A stretch of 35,034 bases of DNA from Sporolituus thermophilus DSM 23256 (GCF_900102435.1 NZ_FNBU01000030.1:1-35034); one strand, 5' to 3'; positions 14,144-21,751 are shown, counted from the stretch's first letter. Translations and numbers: made by a program. Notes: generated from the sequence alone by a model not told the origin.

Positions 14144-14796
14144 CCGCTTGGCGGCGCGCCCTGCTCGACCTTATCTACCCGCCCAAGTGTCCGGTCTGCC
14201 GCGCCGAAGTAACAGAGCACGGCGCGTGGTGCCAGCCCTGCCTGGCGGCGGTGGGCGGGGCGCGGCTAATCAATGTGGCCGAGCACCGCTTAAAGTATCT
14301 TGACGCGTGTTATGCAGTCTGCGACTACACGGCGGGCGTGCAGAAAATTATCCGCCACCTGAAGTTCCGGCAGGCCGAACGCTATGCCCGGCACCTCGCC
14401 TGGCTGGTGGCGAGAAGCGGCGCGGCCGAATACGGCCGGGGCTGCCAGGCGGTAGTGCCGGTGCCGCTCGATGCGGAGCGGCGCAAAGAGCGGGGGTATA
14501 ACCAGACGGAGCTTATTTTTCGCGAATGGGCGGCCGCCCAAGGCCTGGTCTGGCTTGACGTCCTGGCGCGCTGCCGACCCACGGCGCCCCAGTGGCGGCT
14601 GACGCTGGCCGAGCGGCGGCAAAATATAAAGGGCGCGTTTTACGTTACGCGCCCGGAAGTGGTTGCGGGGAAAAATCTGCTATTGGTCGACGATATTTTT
14701 ACCACCGGCGTGACCATGGACGAGTGCGCCCGTATGCTTAAAGCGGCCGGCGCAAGGCGCGTGCTCGGCCTGGCGGTGGCCAGCGGCGCCGTTTGA
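14137..14796 (+). CDS. comFC: ComF-family phosphoribosyltransferase-like protein
   Basis: 219 residues. A zinc finger in the first 40 residues (C18-P-V-C21 and C32-Q-P-C35) and a PRTase fold with VVPVPLDAERRKERGYNQTE and the PRPP loop LLLVDDIFTTGVT. ComFC/GntX-type proteins are needed for natural transformation, at the step of moving or processing the imported strand. Its start lies inside the end of recD2 (ATGCTGA), so the two are translationally coupled, linking a DNA helicase with a competence protein. Confidence 0.92.
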   Translation: MLTAWRRALLDLIYPPKCPVCRAEVTEHGAWCQPCLAAVGGARLINVAEHRLKYLDACYAVCDYTAGVQKIIRHLKFRQAERYARHLAWLVARSGAAEYGRGCQAVVPVPLDAERRKERGYNQTELIFREWAAAQGLVWLDVLARCRPTAPQWRLTLAERRQNIKGAFYVTRPEVVAGKNLLLVDDIFTTGVTMDECARMLKAAGARRVLGLAVASGAV

Positions 14797-14803
14797 TTAT
14801 TTT

Positions 14804-14938
14804 AACCGCAAAGATATTCATGCCAATAAATTGGCACCACAAAGCATGAAAAGTAAGTTTTTGAACTAATCCGCGCGACAACTGTCGCGCGCGTAGCCCT
14901 TTGCGGTCTTAGCGGCCTTTGCGGTTTTACGCTTTTCA
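14804..14938. repeat. Inverted-repeat element, long subtype, copy G
   Basis: After AACCGCAAAG the left arm differs from the common type: it carries TGCCAATAAATTGGCA (a 16-base palindrome with AA centre), then AAAGTAAGTTTTTGAACTA. Centre GCGCGACAACTGTCGCGC at 14873-14890, right arm GCCCTTTGCGGTC to GCGGTTTT. The same subtype is found at 20674 and 21568. Confidence 0.88.
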
Positions 14939-14943
14939 GGGTA

Positions 14944-15026
14944 GTACACGAAGAACACGAAGGGCTACCCGACGCGACGAATGTCGCGCTCGTACCCTTA
15001 GCGTAACTTTGCGTCCTTAGTGGTTC
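14944..15026. repeat. Intergenic inverted-repeat element, copy H
   Basis: Short copy in tandem behind copy G: left arm TACACGAAGAACACGAAGGG, centre GCGAC-gaat-GTCGC, right arm TACCCTTAGCGTAACTTTG to GTGGTT. Together G and H fill the gap between comFC and the convergent HD-GYP gene. Confidence 0.8.
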
Positions 15027-15030
15027 CCTA

Positions 15031-15633
15031 TTACCCTAACGCATCGATAAAGGCTTTGACGATGTCAGGGTCGAAGGCCATGCCGGAATGGCTTAAGAGC
15101 TCCCGGACCGCTTCGTCCTTGGTTTTTACCCAGTTCTGCGTGCACGGATTGATATAGCGGTCATAATGGTTGACGATGGCGATGATGCGCGCCCCGAGCG
15201 GAATATTTACGCCCTTGAGCCGCTTCGGGTAGCCTTTGCCGTCCCAGCGCTCATGGTGATAGCGGATATAGGGAATGAGCTCCTGACAGGCAGCAATGTT
15301 TTCGAGCATATAGCTGCCGGCGTTGCAGTGGTTTTTATATATACTCATCTCCCGCGTCGTCACATACGGCATTTTGGCCAAAATGGCGTTAGGCACGGTA
15401 AGGTGCCCGATATCGTGCAACAGGGCCGCCAGGCGGATGCGCTCGATTTCCTCGCGGGGCAGGCGCATTTTCGCGGCGACGCTGACAGCGTAATTGGCCA
15501 CTTGGTGACTGTGGAGAAACAGTTTGGCGTTCTTCAGTTCGATAAGATGGAGCAGGTTGGCGATCACGCTCTGGACTGTTTCCGCATCGTTTGTGTAGAC
15601 GTCAGGAGCTTGCATCAAGGTAAGCATATACAA
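15031..15633 (-). CDS. HD-GYP domain protein, predicted c-di-GMP phosphodiesterase
   Basis: 200 residues that are essentially one HD-GYP domain: FLHSHQVANYAVSVA, AALLHDIGHLTVP (HD metal site), NHCNAGSYML, then HHERWDGKGYP and GARIIAIVNHYDRYI. HD-GYP enzymes hydrolyse c-di-GMP and so favour motility over attachment. There is no receiver or sensor domain, so input must come from elsewhere. The gene is divergent from the late flagellar operon. The start is uncertain: TTG 15633 has AAAGG nine bases upstream; ATG 15627 is further away. Confidence 0.88.
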   Translation of the reverse strand: MYMLTLMQAPDVYTNDAETVQSVIANLLHLIELKNAKLFLHSHQVANYAVSVAAKMRLPREEIERIRLAALLHDIGHLTVPNAILAKMPYVTTREMSIYKNHCNAGSYMLENIAACQELIPYIRYHHERWDGKGYPKRLKGVNIPLGARIIAIVNHYDRYINPCTQNWVKTKDEAVRELLSHSGMAFDPDIVKAFIDALG

Positions 15634-15775
15634 AGTAGACTGCCTTTCGTCTTAGAGTTAAGCAATAGATTATTCACCTATGGTTCGCCATAATCCTGCA
15701 AGGGCAACAAAAAAATTGGCCGTTTCCCGGGAAATAAGTCGAACGTCCTAGTGGTCGGGCGGGCGTCTTTTGGGG

Positions 15776-15781
15776 TATAAT
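15776..15781 (+). promoter_or_regulatory. Possible -10 box of the flagellar operon
   Basis: A perfect TATAAT upstream of repeat copy I, but no convincing -35 lies 16-18 bases before it. A small UUCG-capped hairpin (TATGG-ttcg-CCATA, 15678-15691) lies further up. The rest of 15634-15799 shows nothing recognisable. Confidence 0.3.
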
Positions 15782-15799
15782 AAAAAATATAAAACTATA

Positions 15800-15893
15800 A
15801 ACCGCGAAGGACGCAAAGAACGCGAAGTAACGCGAAGACTTTAGTTTGGCGCGACGTACGTCGCGCCCGTAACCCTTTGCGTTCTTTGTGGTT
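15800..15893. repeat. Intergenic inverted-repeat element, copy I
   Basis: Left arm AACCGCGAAGGACGCAAAG, perfect palindrome GGCGCGACGTACGTCGCGCC at 15848-15867 (identical to copies E and F), right arm GTAACCCTTTGCGTTCTTTG to GGTT. Lies in the leader of the flagellar operon. Confidence 0.9.
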
Positions 15894-15925
15894 ATATAAA
15901 GTTATATAAATCGGGTGGGGTGGAC

Positions 15926-16318
15926 ATGGCGCTGAAATACTGTCCCGATTGCGGCAAATTGTATGTGGAAAACGCGGTCGGCCTTTGTCCGGCCTGCTAT
16001 GCCGAACAGGAGCAGGACGAGCTGAAAGTGGCCGATTACCTGCGGGAAGTGAAAAGAGCTTCGCTCGAGGAAATTCATCAGGCCACCGGTGTCAGGCACA
16101 AGGTTATCCTGCGGATGCTGCGGGCGGGTCGTATTTTTGCCGGCGCTGAGGTCTCTTATCCGTGCGAGACGTGCGGCGAGCCGATTACGCAAGGGCGCCT
16201 GTGCGCCAAGTGCAGCCGCAACTTTCTCGAACAACTGCCGCCGGCCAGGAAGGAAGCACCCGAAGCGTCCCAGGAGCGGTCGCGCATGTACACCAAGGAT
16301 ATCTTCAAACGCGAGTAG
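15926..16318 (+). CDS. Flagellar operon protein, YvyF family (TIGR03826-like)
   Basis: 130 residues. An N-terminal zinc ribbon (YCPDCGKLYVENAVGLCPAC), a helical middle that reads like a small winged HTH (VADYLREVKRASLEEIHQAT, then VILRMLRAGRIF), and a second ribbon (CETCGEPITQGRLCAKC). This matches YvyF, which precedes flgM in B. subtilis; its role in flagellar gene expression is not fully defined. ATG 15926 after GGGTGGGGTGG is chosen over GTG 15920. A strong terminator follows, so flgM may have a separate promoter or depend on read-through. Confidence 0.85.
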   Translation: MALKYCPDCGKLYVENAVGLCPACYAEQEQDELKVADYLREVKRASLEEIHQATGVRHKVILRMLRAGRIFAGAEVSYPCETCGEPITQGRLCAKCSRNFLEQLPPARKEAPEASQERSRMYTKDIFKRE

Positions 16319-16384
16319 TAGCAATCCGGCGGAAAAAGCCGCTATTGGCCGCTAAGCGGAGAAAAAACGCAATAATCGTGCGGT

Positions 16385-16414
16385 GGCGGGGATTAATGTC
16401 CCCGCCGTTTTTGT
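16385..16414 (+). terminator. Terminator after the YvyF-like gene
   Basis: GGCGGGGA (16385-16392), loop TTAATG, TCCCCGCC, then GTTTTTG: a GC-rich 8-bp stem with a T-run. Confidence 0.85.
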
Positions 16415-16456
16415 CGATATTCTTTATAGCAGTAATGTAACAACGGAAATATAGAT

Positions 16457-16561
16457 GGTAATAACTTTAGCACCACAAACTATGATAATAGCATTTAATT
16501 AACCCACCGCGACAACTGTCGCGCATTATCCTTTGCGTAACTTTGCGTAGTATTACCAGTT
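16457..16561. repeat. Decayed inverted-repeat element, copy J
   Basis: Centre CCGCGACAACTGTCGCG at about 16507-16523 and part of the right arm (CCTTTGCGTAACTTTGCGTA) are clear. The left side (TAGCACCACAAACTATG) resembles the long subtype but has drifted. Confidence 0.6.
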
Positions 16562-16591
16562 AAAATGCTCAAACCGAGCGGGGTGAAATAA

Positions 16592-16891
16592 ATGATAATC
16601 TCCAACAACCAAATTCAAAATATCCTCAAGGTTTACGGCGAGCAGGCCAAGGTGGGCAAAAGTGCCAGACAGCCGAGCGCCGGCCCGGCCCAGCGGAAGG
16701 ACGAAGTGGTTTTGTCGGCCCAGGCCCAGGAGTTCAGCCAGATCCTACAGGCGCTGCGCAATATGCCCGAGGTGCGCGAGGATAAAGTTAAGGAACTGGC
16801 CGACCGCATCGCCGCCGGCAATTACCAAGTGGACGCGAAGGAAATCGCGGAGAAGATGGTCGGCCGGATTATCGCTGACCGCGTGCGCTAA
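16592..16891 (+). CDS. flgM: Anti-sigma-28 factor FlgM
   Basis: 99 residues. The N-terminus (MIISNNQIQNILKVYGEQ) and C-terminal half (DEVVLSAQAQEFSQILQAL, then VRVDKVKELADRIAAGNYQV-like stretch and IAEKMVGRII) are typical of Firmicute FlgM, which holds the flagellar sigma factor inactive until the hook is finished and FlgM is exported. GGGGTGAAATAA precedes the ATG. It is the first gene of flgM-flgN-flgK-flgL, with 12 bases before flgN. Confidence 0.92.
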   Translation: MIISNNQIQNILKVYGEQAKVGKSARQPSAGPAQRKDEVVLSAQAQEFSQILQALRNMPEVREDKVKELADRIAAGNYQVDAKEIAEKMVGRIIADRVR

Positions 16892-16903
16892 GGAGAATGA
16901 ATT

Positions 16904-17392
16904 ATGTGGGAACAACTTATCGCCGTATTGAGTGAGATGGTGGCGCTGTACCAGGCCCTGGTGCGGTTGGCGGAAGAAAAGCGCGCCGTGCTGGTGGCCG
17001 GTAATGCGCCGGCGTTGGAGGCCATCACCCGCCAGGAAGAACTGCTCATTATTCAGGCCGGCAAACTGGAGTCGCTACGCGCGAGCCTTATTGGCCGCAT
17101 TGCCGCCGCTCATGGCCTGTCACCGGAGGACCTCACGCTGGCCAAGGTCGGCGAACTGGCCGACGGCCAGGCCTCCGAACGGATTGTCGCGCTCGGCGGC
17201 GAACTGCGCGCCGCGCTCGAACGATTGGCACCGCTTAATCAGCTCAACACCCAGCTTATTGAGCAGGCGCTGAAATATATTCAATATAACATCAACGTCC
17301 TGACGCAGGCCGCGGCCGGGCCCACATATACCCCGCCCCAAGGCGCCGGACAGCCGGCGGCGCGCCGGACGATCTTGGACACAAAAGTATAA
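16904..17392 (+). CDS. flgN: Flagellar chaperone FlgN
   Basis: 162 residues, mostly long helices (MWEQLIAVLSEMVALYQALV, LVAGNAPALEAITRQEELLI, LNTQLIEQALKYIQYNINVL) with a Pro/Ala-rich tail, matching FlgN. It guards the hook-filament junction proteins FlgK and FlgL before export, and both are encoded directly downstream. AAGGAG lies ahead of the ATG. Confidence 0.9.
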   Translation: MWEQLIAVLSEMVALYQALVRLAEEKRAVLVAGNAPALEAITRQEELLIIQAGKLESLRASLIGRIAAAHGLSPEDLTLAKVGELADGQASERIVALGGELRAALERLAPLNQLNTQLIEQALKYIQYNINVLTQAAAGPTYTPPQGAGQPAARRTILDTKV

Positions 17393-17417
17393 AGTATAAT
17401 GGGAGAGTCGACGACGC

Positions 17418-18902
17418 ATGCGTTCTACTTTTAGTGGCTTAAACGCATTAACCCGCGGCATTTATGTCAACCAAACCGGCCTAGATACAGTCGGCCATAA
17501 TATCAGCAACGCAAATACCGAGGGCTATTCGCGCCAGGTGGCGTCAATTGTTTCGACCCGGCCGGAGACGGTTTACGGCGAGTACGGGCCGATGCAGATG
17601 GGAACAGGCGCGGCCGTAGAGTCGGTGGTACGGGCCCGGGACACCTTTCTTGACCGCCAGTTTTGGCAGGAAAACTCGTCGCTTGGCTATGGGGAAACGG
17701 CAACGGAAATCCTCGGCAAGATCGAGGGCGTTTTCCGCGAGCCGTCGGAATATGGACTGCAGACGGTGCTGAATAATTTTTGGCAGGCCTGGCAGACGCT
17801 GTCCACCAACGCCTCGGACGATGGCGCCCGCGCCGCCCTGCAGCAGCGCGGCGTGGAACTGCGCGACGCCATCGGTCATGCCGCCCAGCAGCTTAAGGAT
17901 ATGGTAGCCGACATCAACTCGGTAGTGGAGATCAAAGTCAACAAGGTCAATCAGATTACGTCGGAAATTTTATCGCTCAATAAACAGATCGCCCTGGTGG
18001 AAACCGGCGGCCGCGACCATGCCAACGACCTGCGCGACCGCCGCGACGTGCTTGTGGACCAGCTGTCGACGCTGGTGGGAGTGACGGTGACCGAGGACAA
18101 GTACGGCAATTATATTGTCAGGACGGGCAACGTCATGCTGGTGGACGGCAACGTCCGCAACCAGCTGGGTGTTGTCTCGCAAATAGACGCTGACTACGGC
18201 TACGAAGTGCTCAACGTCGTATACGGCGGGACGGTGGCGCCGGGCAGCCGCTTTATGACCGGCGGGCTGCCGGTTGAGCTGCCCGAAGGCAACAAGGGTG
18301 AGATCAAAGGTCTTTTGGCGATGCGCGATTTAACCGGGGTAAAAGGTTATCTCGACAAACTGGCGACCATGAGCCAGTTCTTCCTGACCGACTTTAACAA
18401 CCTGCACCAAGCGGGCTACGGCTTAGCCGACAGTGACACCGGTAATGAGTTTTTTGTCACCGGTGGCGCGAGCCCTGCGACCAAAGCGGAATACTTAAGC
18501 GCCTTTACCGGTTCGACCATTGTCGATACCGCCAAAATCGCGGCCCGCTCGGCGGCGACGCTGGGCGTAGCCAGCGGCGACCATGCCGTCGCCTTAAGCA
18601 ACCTGCTCAAGACGGTTGTGTCGCCGACGCTAGGCAACGCTACGCTGGACAGCTTTTATAATTCGTTCATTGGCAAACTTGGCGTCCAGTCCCAGGATGC
18701 GAAGCGGCTGGCGGAAAACCAAAAGACGCTGGTGAGCCAGATCCGCAACTGGCGCGAGTCGGTGGCCGGGGTTAACATGGACGAGGAGATGACCAATATG
18801 ATCCGCTACCAGAAAGGCTACAACGCCGCCGCCCGCGTAATTACCACCATTGACGAGATGCTGGACAAATTGATTAACAGCACCGGCGTTGTCGGCCGCT
18901 AG
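17418..18902 (+). CDS. flgK: Flagellar hook-associated protein 1 (FlgK)
   Basis: 494 residues, a normal length for a Firmicute FlgK. The rod/hook family N-terminus is clear (STFSGLNALTRGIYVNQTGL, then VGHNISNANTEGYSRQ). The C-terminus has SVAGVNMDEEMTNMIRYQKG and AARVITTIDEMLDKLINSTG, the terminal helix shared by hook-junction proteins. FlgK forms the first junction ring between hook and filament. Thirteen bases separate it from flgL. Confidence 0.95.
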   Translation: MRSTFSGLNALTRGIYVNQTGLDTVGHNISNANTEGYSRQVASIVSTRPETVYGEYGPMQMGTGAAVESVVRARDTFLDRQFWQENSSLGYGETATEILGKIEGVFREPSEYGLQTVLNNFWQAWQTLSTNASDDGARAALQQRGVELRDAIGHAAQQLKDMVADINSVVEIKVNKVNQITSEILSLNKQIALVETGGRDHANDLRDRRDVLVDQLSTLVGVTVTEDKYGNYIVRTGNVMLVDGNVRNQLGVVSQIDADYGYEVLNVVYGGTVAPGSRFMTGGLPVELPEGNKGEIKGLLAMRDLTGVKGYLDKLATMSQFFLTDFNNLHQAGYGLADSDTGNEFFVTGGASPATKAEYLSAFTGSTIVDTAKIAARSAATLGVASGDHAVALSNLLKTVVSPTLGNATLDSFYNSFIGKLGVQSQDAKRLAENQKTLVSQIRNWRESVAGVNMDEEMTNMIRYQKGYNAAARVITTIDEMLDKLINSTGVVGR

Positions 18903-18915
18903 GAGGTGACGGCTT

Positions 18916-19914
18916 GTGCGCATAACCAACAACATCATCACTTATAACTTTCTCAACAGTCTTAATAAGGCCCTGGAACGGCAGAACGAGATCCAGGAGC
19001 AGCTGGCTGACGGCAAGGCCGTGCACCGGCCTTCCGACGACCCCATCAAGACCATCCGCAGCCTGCGGTTCAATACCAATCTAGCCATGAACGAGCAGTT
19101 TACGCAGAACGTCAAGGACGCCATGTCCTGGCTGGAGACGACCGACGGCGCCCTGAGCGACTTGAGCTCGATCGTGATCCGGGCGAAAGAACTGGTCGTG
19201 CGGGCGGTCGGGCCTAACCCGACCGAGGCGTTCCAAGCCATTGCCCAGGAAATCAACGGTCTTATCGACCATGCCGTGCAAGTCGGCAATACTAAAATCG
19301 GCGACCGCTATATTTTTGCCGGGCAAAAGGATAAGACCACGCCGTTCGAGCGGCGGATGGTGGACCCTGATCCGAGCGTGGCCGGAGACGAATACGAGGC
19401 GGTGGTGTATAGCGGCGATACCAACGCGATCTCGATGCGCATTTATCCGGGCAATGTCCAGCCACAGCAGGACGCGGTCAACGTGACAGGTGAGGACGTA
19501 TTCGGGCTTAAGTCGGTGACGGAAAATGGCCAGACGATTTATATCGCCAAGGCTTTTGACCAGCTCTTGAAGATCAAGGCTGAGCTGGAAAAGCCTAACC
19601 CTGATTTAAAATGGCTGTCGGGCGAAATCGTGCCGCCGGCGACCGAGGCAGAGGGCCTGGCCTGGATTGACGATATCCACAATCAAATTCTCCGTGCCCA
19701 GACGAAAATCGGCACCCGCATGTCGATGTACGAAATGGCGCAAAACATGCTGGAGCAGGATAATGTCACCATCACCGGCGACATCTCGGCCAACGAGGAC
19801 CTCGATATGCCCAAGGCGATTATCGACTTCAAGACCAGCGAGAACGTCTACCGCTCGGCGTTAGCCGTCGGCGCCCGCATCATGCCGGCGTCGCTGGTGG
19901 ATTTTTTGAAGTAG
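18916..19914 (+). CDS. flgL: Flagellar hook-associated protein 3 (FlgL)
   Basis: 332 residues, GTG start after AGGAGGTGACG. Flagellin-like N-terminal helix (MRITNNIITYNFLNSLNKAL, ADGKAVHRPSDDPIKTIRSL) and C-terminal helix (SENVYRSALAVGARIMPASLVDFL). FlgL forms the second junction ring on which flagellin assembles. Last member of the flgMNKL run; a repeat copy follows before the DUF6470 gene. Confidence 0.95.
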   Translation: MRITNNIITYNFLNSLNKALERQNEIQEQLADGKAVHRPSDDPIKTIRSLRFNTNLAMNEQFTQNVKDAMSWLETTDGALSDLSSIVIRAKELVVRAVGPNPTEAFQAIAQEINGLIDHAVQVGNTKIGDRYIFAGQKDKTTPFERRMVDPDPSVAGDEYEAVVYSGDTNAISMRIYPGNVQPQQDAVNVTGEDVFGLKSVTENGQTIYIAKAFDQLLKIKAELEKPNPDLKWLSGEIVPPATEAEGLAWIDDIHNQILRAQTKIGTRMSMYEMAQNMLEQDNVTITGDISANEDLDMPKAIIDFKTSENVYRSALAVGARIMPASLVDFLK

Positions 19915-19931
19915 GGAAAGTTTAAAGTTTT

Positions 19932-20064
19932 AACCGCAAAGGACGTGGAAGAACGAAGGGATCAACCGCGAAGTACGCAAAGTAACGCGAAGTTGCACGA
20001 AGTATTGGGCGCGACAGATGTCGCGCCCGGTAACCCTTTGCGTTCTTAGCGTCCTTTGTGGTTA
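19932..20064. repeat. Intergenic inverted-repeat element, copy K
   Basis: Two left-arm fragments in tandem (starts at 19932 and 19963), centre GGGCGCGACAGATGTCGCGC within 20007-20028, right arm GGTAACCCTTTGCGTTCTTA to GTGGTT. Between flgL and the DUF6470 gene. Confidence 0.9.
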
Positions 20065-20112
20065 AATTATTAGACGGTTAAATTACTTCTAAGCGTTGGT
20101 GGTGGGAGGCTT

Positions 20113-20673
20113 ATGCTGTATTTAAATATTCGGAGTCAGCCGGCGTTGCTGGAGATGACCAGCTATGCGGCCGCGCTTAATCTTAAGACCACGCCGGCCA
20201 GGCTGGAAATGGCTACGGAGGCGGCCCGGGTGGAAATTCGCCAGCCGAAGGGCGAGCTGTATATCGACCAGGCGCCGTGCCGCGCGTCGCGGGGTATCTA
20301 TGGCGTGAGCGAGTTTGCACGCGTAAACGCCGAAGAGGGGCGCCGTACCGCCTTGGAAACGGTCGGCCGCATCGCCGCGGAGGGCGACCGGATGGCGGCC
20401 ATCGAGACTGGCGAGGACGCTATCGTCAACATGGCGACCGAGAGCAATTTCCCCCCGCCGCCGGACATTACCTGGGCGTATGTTGAGCCGCCCATTATCC
20501 GATACACCGCCCGGCCGGTTGAAATCGACGTACAGAGCGGCCGCGTGAACGCGACCTATGTGCCCGGCAAGGTGGAAGGCGAGTACACCCCGGGCAAGGT
20601 GGACGTGCGCGTCGCCCGCTACCCGAGCATCAAGATGTGGGTCACGGAAAATAAATATGATGTGTATGTGTGA
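20113..20673 (+). CDS. DUF6470 family protein (YviE-like)
   Basis: 186 residues, no signal or membrane segment. Starts LYLNIRSQPALLEMTSYAAAL with later beta-rich repeats (ITWAYVEPPIIRYTARPVEI, YVPGKVEGEYTPGKVDVRV). The family and its place between flgL and fliW match B. subtilis YviE, whose function is unknown. Start ATG after GGTGGGAGG. A long-subtype repeat copy separates it from fliW. Confidence 0.85.
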   Translation: MLYLNIRSQPALLEMTSYAAALNLKTTPARLEMATEAARVEIRQPKGELYIDQAPCRASRGIYGVSEFARVNAEEGRRTALETVGRIAAEGDRMAAIETGEDAIVNMATESNFPPPPDITWAYVEPPIIRYTARPVEIDVQSGRVNATYVPGKVEGEYTPGKVDVRVARYPSIKMWVTENKYDVYV

Positions 20674-20845
20674 AACCGCGAAGATATTCATGCCAATAAA
20701 TTGGCACCGCAAAGGCCTGAAAAGCAAGTTTATGAACTATCTCGCGCGACGGATGTCGCGCGCGTAGCCCTTTGCGTTCTTTGTGTCTTTTGCGGTTTTA
20801 CGTCTTTCGTAACCCTTTGCGTCCTTCGCGTCCTTAGCGGTTAAA
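20674..20845. repeat. Inverted-repeat element, long subtype, copy L (with an extra right arm)
   Basis: AACCGCGAAGATATTCATG, palindrome TGCCAATAAATTGGCA, centre GCGCGACGGATGTCGCGC, right arm to TGCGGTTTT (20798), then a second right arm (GTAACCCTTTGCGTCCTTCG to AGCGGTT) ending at 20842 or so. Between the DUF6470 gene and fliW. Confidence 0.88.
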
Positions 20846-20872
20846 TTTTATCTATGAAAGGAGCGCGTGCGC

Positions 20873-21325
20873 GTGCTGATTAAAAGTACCCGTTTCGGCG
20901 AACTGGACGTCCCGGACGAACAGATCATTGCCTTTCCCCAGGGGCTGCCCGGCTTTCCCAGCGAAAAGGCCTTCGCCCTGCTGCCGCATCAGCCGGACAG
21001 TCCGTTTGCTTTTCTGCAGTCGGCGGCCGACCCGGATTTGACTTTTCTGGTGGTCGAGCCGTTCGCGTTTTTCCCCGACTATCAGTTTGAACTCGATGAT
21101 GCCACGACGGCGGCGCTCAAGCTGGCGGCCGACAACCCGCCGCTGGTGCTCAGCATTGTCACCGTGCGGACGAGCTTAAGCGACGCCACGGCCAATCTGC
21201 TTGCCCCGGTCGTAATCAATCGCCTCGACCGGCTGGGCGCCCAGGTCGTCCTCGAGAAGGTCGGCTATACCACCCGTCACCGGCTGTTTCCGGACAAGCC
21301 GGCGGCCGCCCAAGGGGGTAAATAG
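20873..21325 (+). CDS. fliW: Flagellar assembly factor FliW
   Basis: 150 residues: LIKSTRFGELDVPDEQIIAF, then QGLPGFPSEKAFALLP and SPFAFLQSAADPDLTFLVVE, all standard for FliW. FliW binds free flagellin and, when flagellin is low, CsrA, freeing flagellin mRNA for translation. GTG 20873 is nine bases after AAAGGAG and gives the usual FliW N-terminus; GTG 20867 is only three bases away from it. csrA begins two bases after the stop. Confidence 0.93.
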   Translation: MLIKSTRFGELDVPDEQIIAFPQGLPGFPSEKAFALLPHQPDSPFAFLQSAADPDLTFLVVEPFAFFPDYQFELDDATTAALKLAADNPPLVLSIVTVRTSLSDATANLLAPVVINRLDRLGAQVVLEKVGYTTRHRLFPDKPAAAQGGK

Positions 21326-21327
21326 CC

Positions 21328-21567
21328 ATGCTGGCCCTGACCAGAAAGTGCGGCGAGCGCATCGTCATCGGCGATAACATAACCGTCACCGTCGTTGACG
21401 TCAAGGGCGACAGCGTCCGCCTCGCCATCGACGCCCCGCGCGACGTGAAAGTGTGGCGCGGCGAACTCTACGACGCCATCGCCGCCGAAAACAAAGCCGC
21501 CGCCGTCCCGGCGGAGCTGGATTTTGCTTTTAACCGCGGAGGACGCGGAGGCGGGGAGAACGGATAG
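21328..21567 (+). CDS. csrA: Carbon storage regulator CsrA with repeat-encoded tail
   Basis: 79 residues. The first 62 are a standard CsrA (MLALTRKCGERIVIGDNITV, VDVKGDSVRLAIDAPRDVKV, R of the RNA-binding VWRGELYDAI). It should bind GGA motifs in RNA loops and block flagellin translation, with FliW as antagonist. The last residues (FNRGGRGGGENG) are encoded by a left-arm fragment of the intergenic repeat (21532-21560), adding a glycine/arginine tail not usual in the family. fliW-csrA overlap in function and lie in one operon. Confidence 0.93.
   Translation: MLALTRKCGERIVIGDNITVTVVDVKGDSVRLAIDAPRDVKVWRGELYDAIAAENKAAAVPAELDFAFNRGGRGGGENG
21532..21560. repeat. Repeat left-arm fragment inside csrA (copy M)
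   Basis: AACCGCGGAGGACGCGGAGG resembles the extra left arm of copy C (AACCGCGAAGGGCGCGGAGG). It is translated as the csrA C-terminus. Confidence 0.7.
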
Positions 21568-21691
21568 AACCGCTAAGATAATCATGCCAATAAATTGGCA
21601 TCACAAAGTATGAAAAGTAAGTTTTTGAACTATCTCGCGCGACAACTGTCGCGCGCGTAGCCCTTTGCGTTCTTTGCGTTCTTAGCGGTTT
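21568..21691. repeat. Inverted-repeat element, long subtype, copy N
   Basis: Begins at the base after the csrA stop: AACCGCTAAGATAATC, palindrome ATGCCAATAAATTGGCAT, then AAAGTAAGTTTTTGAACTA, centre GCGCGACAACTGTCGCGC, right arm GCCCTTTGCGTTCTTTGCG to AGCGGTTT. Last copy in the window. Confidence 0.9.
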
Positions 21692-21751
21692 AACGCTTGT
21701 TGAAGTAGCTGCCGCGGTATAATATAAATAAATCCAGCCGGAGGTGGGATA

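Noticed and set aside
15650-15799. c-di-GMP riboswitch upstream of the flagellar operon
   Set aside because: Considered because of the HD-GYP neighbour, but the conserved core of GEMM riboswitches is not visible; only a small UUCG hairpin is.
1-21691. CRISPR array
   Set aside because: The repeats are dispersed, long, inverted and not separated by uniform spacers; no cas genes are present.
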